8,706 nt of DNA from Candidatus Sediminicultor tertius (GTDB taxonomy: Bacteria > Atribacterota > Phoenicimicrobiia > Phoenicimicrobiales > Phoenicimicrobiaceae), in assembly GCA_003527405.1 (NCBI GenBank), contig DPXH01000001.1:1-8706 (forward strand), in the 5' to 3' direction. The position numbers and the translations under genes were made by a program. Each line of letters begins with the position of its first letter. The stretch's first letter is position 1. A model generated the notes under the pieces. That model had not been told where the DNA came from. It saw only the letters and a program-made list of their open reading frames with translations, and made no database searches. This document shows positions 4,910-8,706 of this stretch, piece by piece.

Positions 4910-4934
4910 ACGATTATTCACTATTCACTAACAA
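4907..4934. repeat. Short heptamer array reaching the nifS stop codon
   Basis: TTAACGA, TTATTCA at 4914, CTATTCA at 4921 and CTAACAA at 4928 form four consecutive 7-base units. The next unit, CTATTTC at 4935, contains the nifS stop codon and the end of the preceding codons, so the array meets the gene with no gap. Confidence 0.55.
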
Positions 4935-6113
4935 CTATTTCAGTCCTTCCCAATTCCCCTTGAAGGGAGAGAGGGCTCTTAATTTTTCAATAATCCCCGG
5001 TAATATATCTATCACATAATCTATTTCTTCCTCTGTATTATCTTCTCCTAGGGTTAATCTTAAAGAACCGTGAGCTATCTCGGGGGGGAGTCCGATAGCC
5101 AATAATACGTGTGATGCTGTTAAGGAACCGGAAGTACAGGCTGAACCACTGGAAGCTGCAACCCCTTCCATATCTAAACTTAACAACATCGATTCCCCTT
5201 CAATAAATTCAAAACAGAAATTAGCATTTCCCGATAATCTGTTAGTGGGGTGGCCGTTTAAACGAACATTTTCTATTTTTCCCGTAATCTCCTTGATCAA
5301 TTTATCTCTTAATCTTATAATTTTCTTCTCTTTGCCTTGATTCAGTCTTTCTTCTGCCAGCTCAGCAGCTTTGCCCAATCCAACTATCCCCGCCACATTT
5401 TCTGTGCCGGCTCTTCTATTTTTTTCCTGAGCGCCGCCGTCCATTAGATTGACTATCCTGGTTCCCTTTCTTATATATAGTGCTCCGACACCATTGGGTC
5501 CATAAAATTTATGTCCGGACATCGATACCATATCCACTCCTAAATCATCAACATCTATGGGAATATGCCCGGTAGTCTGGACTGAATCAGTGTGAAAATA
5601 TACTCCTGCTTTTTTTACTACTTTACTGATTTCTTTAATCGGCTCAATAGTGCCAATCTCATTGTTAGCATGCATAATGGTTACCAATATCGTCTTATCG
5701 GTAATCGCTTTTTTTACATCTTCGGGGTCTACCAGACCATATTTATCAACCGGTAAATAAGTAACCTCAAACCCCTGCTTCTCTAAAAACTGACAGGAAT
5801 GCAGTACAGCATGGTGCTCTATCTTCGAAGTAATAATGTGATTCCCCTTTTTCCGATTAGCCCAGGCTATTCCTTTTATTGCATAGTTGTCTGCTTCTGT
5901 TCCTCCGGCGGTAAAAATAATTTCCGAAGGATTTGCTCCGATTAAATGAGCCACCTTTTCCCTGGCTTCTTCTACTGCTTCTCTTGCTTCCTGCCCAAAG
6001 GAATGAATACTATTAGGATTTCCAAATTTTAAAGAAAAATAGGGCTCCATTGCGGCAACTACCTCTACATTCGTAGGGGTAGTTGCCGCATGATCCATAT
6101 AAATCCTTTTCAT
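4935..6113 (-). CDS. nifS: Cysteine desulfurase NifS/IscS family
   Basis: This is a complete 392-residue PLP enzyme that converts cysteine to alanine and carries the sulfur as a persulfide for Fe-S assembly. Visible landmarks are YMDHAATTP (5-13), FGNPNSIHSFG (30-40), GGTEADN (70-76), H101 in KIEHHAV, the aspartate region HTDSVQTTGH (174-183), the PLP lysine K202 in SGHKFYGP, RRAGTEN (233-239) and the catalytic C326 in SSGSACTSGS. The ACTSGS loop followed by SHVLLAIGL is closer to NifS-type than to E. coli IscS. AGGAGGG (6130-6124) lies 10 bases before the ATG. An exact-consensus promoter stands 63 bases upstream, so transcription starts here and not only from the TPR gene. The partner scaffold IscU is next downstream, after a 384-base repeat-filled gap. 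The symbol nifS is used in the general sense; no nitrogenase genes are visible, so housekeeping Fe-S or tRNA thiolation is the likelier role. Confidence 0.96.
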   Translation of the reverse strand: MKRIYMDHAATTPTNVEVVAAMEPYFSLKFGNPNSIHSFGQEAREAVEEAREKVAHLIGANPSEIIFTAGGTEADNYAIKGIAWANRKKGNHIITSKIEHHAVLHSCQFLEKQGFEVTYLPVDKYGLVDPEDVKKAITDKTILVTIMHANNEIGTIEPIKEISKVVKKAGVYFHTDSVQTTGHIPIDVDDLGVDMVSMSGHKFYGPNGVGALYIRKGTRIVNLMDGGAQEKNRRAGTENVAGIVGLGKAAELAEERLNQGKEKKIIRLRDKLIKEITGKIENVRLNGHPTNRLSGNANFCFEFIEGESMLLSLDMEGVAASSGSACTSGSLTASHVLLAIGLPPEIAHGSLRLTLGEDNTEEEIDYVIDILPGIIEKLRALSPFKGNWEGLK

Positions 6114-6175
6114 AAAATTATTTCCCTCCTATCTATAAACTATCAATCCAATTAACTAATTTAAGACACAAAAAA

Positions 6176-6204
6176 ATTATATTATATATGAGTATTTTTG
6201 TCAA
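6176..6204 (-). promoter_or_regulatory. Exact-consensus sigma-70-type promoter for nifS
   Basis: On the minus strand TTGACA (6204-6199), a 17-base spacer and TATAAT (6181-6176) match the vegetative consensus at every position and at the optimal spacing. An A-rich tract lies directly upstream (6205-6220). Transcription should begin near 6169, giving a leader of about 56 bases. I see no clear IscR-type dyad in the leader or around the promoter. Confidence 0.88.
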
Positions 6205-6234
6205 CTTTTTTTAATCTAATTTATCTGGTTTTAT

Positions 6235-8706
6235 TTATTGTTTCAGAATTATCTCCCGAGCATCTTCTTTGGCAATTCGTTCAATAAATTCCTTAAAGGA
6301 AGAATAATTTTCTTTAGATATTTCAAAGGTATTAAATTTATAATATCTTTCATATTTTATAGTATTATCTTCCACCAAATATTTCACCCTATAAGAAGCA
6401 AAAGGTAGAATTAAATCGACATTATCTGGAATCCTCTCTACCACATATCCCTCCGGTATAGTAATTTCTATTATATTCTGGGTGCAATATTGGTTATAAA
6501 AATACATCGGATATCTTCTCTCTTCTTTAGCTACGATACTGGTAGATTCTACCCTTTCGATAATGGAAGGCTTAAATTGGAGTTTATTGCCAATCTTCTT
6601 AGCATAGTGAGGAGCTCTAAATTTATATTTCTGCTCTACCGGCACATCAAGGTCAGCTAAATCAGAAAAGCTAAATTCCTCCAGTACAGAACCAGGGCAA
6701 CTTGAACTCAAAGAATTTTGAATTGCTTCGCTCCGCTTAGTCTCTCCTAAGTCTTTAAAAATACTTCTATAATAAGCTGCAAAAATACCTGATTGAGAGA
6801 TAAAGGCTTCCGCTTTAATCAACCCATCCTCGGCTAAATCCAATTTTATTTCCCTTATCCTTTGATTTTCCTCAGCGGGTTGAACAGGAATTTTTATAAA
6901 TTTTCCTTCTCCATCAATCAAAACCATAGCCCAGGCATCCTGATCCATCGCCGGTAAATCACCATAAGCATAGTTTTCAGCCGTTCCATCTAAAAACACC
7001 AGCTCACCATTTAAAGATACTGCGGCGATAGCATGATCAAATTGAAAACTTGGCAAATTAAGATCTAATTCCCCGCTATATCTAGTCCTAAGTAATACAT
7101 AATAGGCTTCTATGTCCGCCTCTCTCAACATAGCAATAAGCAAGGTTGCTTTATCTTTACAATCACCGTATTTGTATTTATATATCTCTGCGGCCTCATG
7201 CGGCATATGTCCGCTTATACCAAATTCCAAACCCAGATATCGTATCTCGGTGATTACATAATGATATATCGCTTGAATCTTTTCTTCATCTGTATCTTTT
7301 CCCTGAATAAGCTCGGCCACTTTCGCTTTTATATCGGCATCAGCCTTACTCTGTTCCCGGGATATATCATAATACCAGGAAGTAATCTCTTCCCAGGAAG
7401 AAAAACTGCTTATGGTAATTCGAGGAGCAATATTATGAAAAGGAGGCATATCATTTTCATAGATAATCTGGCTAACATCACTATCCTGCCAGGAATAAAC
7501 GGTTTTATTATCTAATTTTTTCACCTCAGGAATAATATCCGTTTTAAAATTAACCGTCTTAAATTCTACTCCCTCAGGCACTGTAAGTATATATCTACAG
7601 TTTTGGATTGGCTCGAAATCTTGCAGGTAGAAAGTATCCTGGAAATTCTTACCGATAAAACTTCGGCTATAATCATCCAAAGTGTATTGATATTCAATGG
7701 TTACTCCTTCTTCCAGGGCAGGCATAGAAATTACTTTTTGGGAAATATTGGAGTATAGACGATACCCCTCTAAGGGAAAAATATCTTTTATAGAAGAAGC
7801 CTCTATTGCAGTCCCGTCTAATTTAAAAGTTCGAGCCTTCTTAATAGTTATCCTTTCTCCCCAGGCATTGTAAGTTATAAATACCTCTCCAAATTTTTCA
7901 ATCCCTCTCCTATTGAAGAGTTTAACGATTTTATGATAAGTTGTGGAAGATGTTCCGTCTAAATGAATAATCTTCCTTGTTTCATTTAAAAGTATAGCTG
8001 CACTCGCATCCGGATATTCTTCTGCTGAAGGAGACCTGGCGATTAATTCCCGGGCATCTACTTCAGCCACTTCTTCTTTTTCAGAAATAAAATCAATATA
8101 ATCCCTCAAATGAAGAAATCCAGGTGATATCTCCAGAGCTTGTTTCCATAACCCAATGGCTCTCTCCTCTTCTCCTTGTTCGTGATAGAGATAGCCTAAT
8201 TGAGAATATATTGAGGAATTATAGGGAAATATCTCTTTTGCTTCTTCTAAAATTTCGATAGCCCGGTCATCTTTGCCCATTCTGATATAACCATCGGCTA
8301 TGTTTTTGTAAATTTCCGGGTTATCGGGCTCCCAAAGTAAAACTTCTCTATAAAGAGCAATCCCCTCTTCAAACTTTCCTAATTGAAAATATAAACTACT
8401 TAATCTTGCCCGGCTCAGACTATCATCATAATTAATATCTAATGCCTTCTTATATTGCTTAATTGCCTTCTCATACCACCCTTTTCTTTCGTATGAGACA
8501 CCTAAAGAATACTGAACCAGGACATAAAAAGGTTTAGTTTCCCTGATTTCTTCCAATTTTTTTCTTGCTTCTAAATTCCAACCTTTCCTTTCATAAGCCC
8601 AAGAGAGATATAGATTAGCCTCTAAAGAATCTGGATTCACCTCTAACATCTTTTCAAATTCTTCAATAGCTTCTTTGTACAGCCCCTTTTCGTAATAATT
8701 CACTCC
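6235..8706 (-). CDS. TPR + DUF3857 + transglutaminase-like protein, 5' end outside window
   Basis: The frame is open to the right edge: the last visible codon (8706-8704) is GGA and the next is GTG (8703-8701). These encode the middle of a TPR helix (G-V-NYYEKGLYKEAIEEFEKML), so GTG is not a convincing start and the true start lies outside. Numbering from that GTG, about six TPR units fill residues 1-200. A beta-rich region follows (about 235-430), including HLDGTSSTTYHKIVKLFNRRG and AWGERITIKKARTFKLDGT, typical of DUF3857. Next is a transglutaminase-like domain (about 455-580) with the triad C515 (YGDCKDKATLL), H557 (QFDHAIAAV) and D572 (LDGTAENYAYGDLP). A beta-rich C-terminal part (about 610-822), probably DUF3858-like, completes it. 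Members of this family usually have a signal peptide and act outside the cytoplasm, but that end is missing. The substrate is unknown; the intact triad suggests an active thiol enzyme. A promoter separates it from nifS, so a functional link is not implied. Confidence 0.88.
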   Translation of the reverse strand, partial: GVNYYEKGLYKEAIEEFEKMLEVNPDSLEANLYLSWAYERKGWNLEARKKLEEIRETKPFYVLVQYSLGVSYERKGWYEKAIKQYKKALDINYDDSLSRARLSSLYFQLGKFEEGIALYREVLLWEPDNPEIYKNIADGYIRMGKDDRAIEILEEAKEIFPYNSSIYSQLGYLYHEQGEEERAIGLWKQALEISPGFLHLRDYIDFISEKEEVAEVDARELIARSPSAEEYPDASAAILLNETRKIIHLDGTSSTTYHKIVKLFNRRGIEKFGEVFITYNAWGERITIKKARTFKLDGTAIEASSIKDIFPLEGYRLYSNISQKVISMPALEEGVTIEYQYTLDDYSRSFIGKNFQDTFYLQDFEPIQNCRYILTVPEGVEFKTVNFKTDIIPEVKKLDNKTVYSWQDSDVSQIIYENDMPPFHNIAPRITISSFSSWEEITSWYYDISREQSKADADIKAKVAELIQGKDTDEEKIQAIYHYVITEIRYLGLEFGISGHMPHEAAEIYKYKYGDCKDKATLLIAMLREADIEAYYVLLRTRYSGELDLNLPSFQFDHAIAAVSLNGELVFLDGTAENYAYGDLPAMDQDAWAMVLIDGEGKFIKIPVQPAEENQRIREIKLDLAEDGLIKAEAFISQSGIFAAYYRSIFKDLGETKRSEAIQNSLSSSCPGSVLEEFSFSDLADLDVPVEQKYKFRAPHYAKKIGNKLQFKPSIIERVESTSIVAKEERRYPMYFYNQYCTQNIIEITIPEGYVVERIPDNVDLILPFASYRVKYLVEDNTIKYERYYKFNTFEISKENYSSFKEFIERIAKEDAREIILKQ

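Noticed and set aside
7198..7515. Plus-strand open frame of 105 codons
   Set aside because: It is antisense to the DUF3857/transglutaminase region of a clearly coding minus-strand frame.
8701..8703. GTG as start codon of the TPR protein
   Set aside because: The codon falls within the first helix of a TPR unit and the frame is still open to the window edge with Gly before it, so the true start is outside.

Overview
All eight genes found in this 8.7 kb window lie on the minus strand, so the order of transcription runs from the right edge to the left. The DNA is AT-rich (roughly one third G+C by eye). The gene content suggests an anaerobic or microaerophilic, probably double-membraned bacterium. 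The signs are a NifS/IscU iron-sulfur assembly pair, a DUF2148 protein with a ferredoxin-like cysteine cluster, a CcdA plus membrane-anchored thioredoxin pair, a Spy/CpxP-like secreted protein and a sigma-54 promoter. No gene here fixes the phylum. An uncultured, AT-rich candidate-phylum lineage is plausible, but this is inference only.

Layout in transcription order. (1) 8706-6235: a large TPR + DUF3857 + transglutaminase-like protein whose 5' end lies outside the window. (2) 6204-6176: an exact-consensus vegetative promoter. (3) 6113-4935: the cysteine desulfurase NifS. (4) 4934-4551: a 384-base repeat-rich intergenic module, with a likely promoter for iscU at its distal end. (5) 4550-4167: the Fe-S scaffold IscU. 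(6) 4133-3411: CcdA. (7) 3320-2769: an anchored thioredoxin, followed by an intrinsic terminator at 2730-2681. (8) 2633-1665: a PP-loop ATPase with a CxxC + C cysteine set. (9) 1664-1150: a second repeat-rich module. (10) 1149-604: the DUF2148 protein. (11) 354-339: a sigma-54 promoter. (12) 294-1: a Spy/CpxP-like protein cut by the left edge.

How the genes may work together. NifS takes sulfur from cysteine and IscU builds Fe-S clusters. CcdA and the anchored thioredoxin, directly downstream, would carry reducing power across the membrane to extracytoplasmic thiols. The PP-loop protein and the DUF2148 protein are likely Fe-S clients. The PP-loop protein resembles sulfur-transferring PP-loop enzymes that use a three-cysteine [4Fe-4S] cluster. 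The window therefore reads as a sulfur, Fe-S and thiol-redox neighbourhood.

The most unusual content is non-coding. The two long intergenic gaps (1150-1664 and 4551-4934) are built from degenerate tandem arrays with an 8-base or 7-base period. Each gap has an octamer array followed by a related palindrome ending in CTAC, followed by heptamer arrays that run to the stop codon of the upstream gene. The repeat words differ between arrays, but the period and the order of parts are kept.
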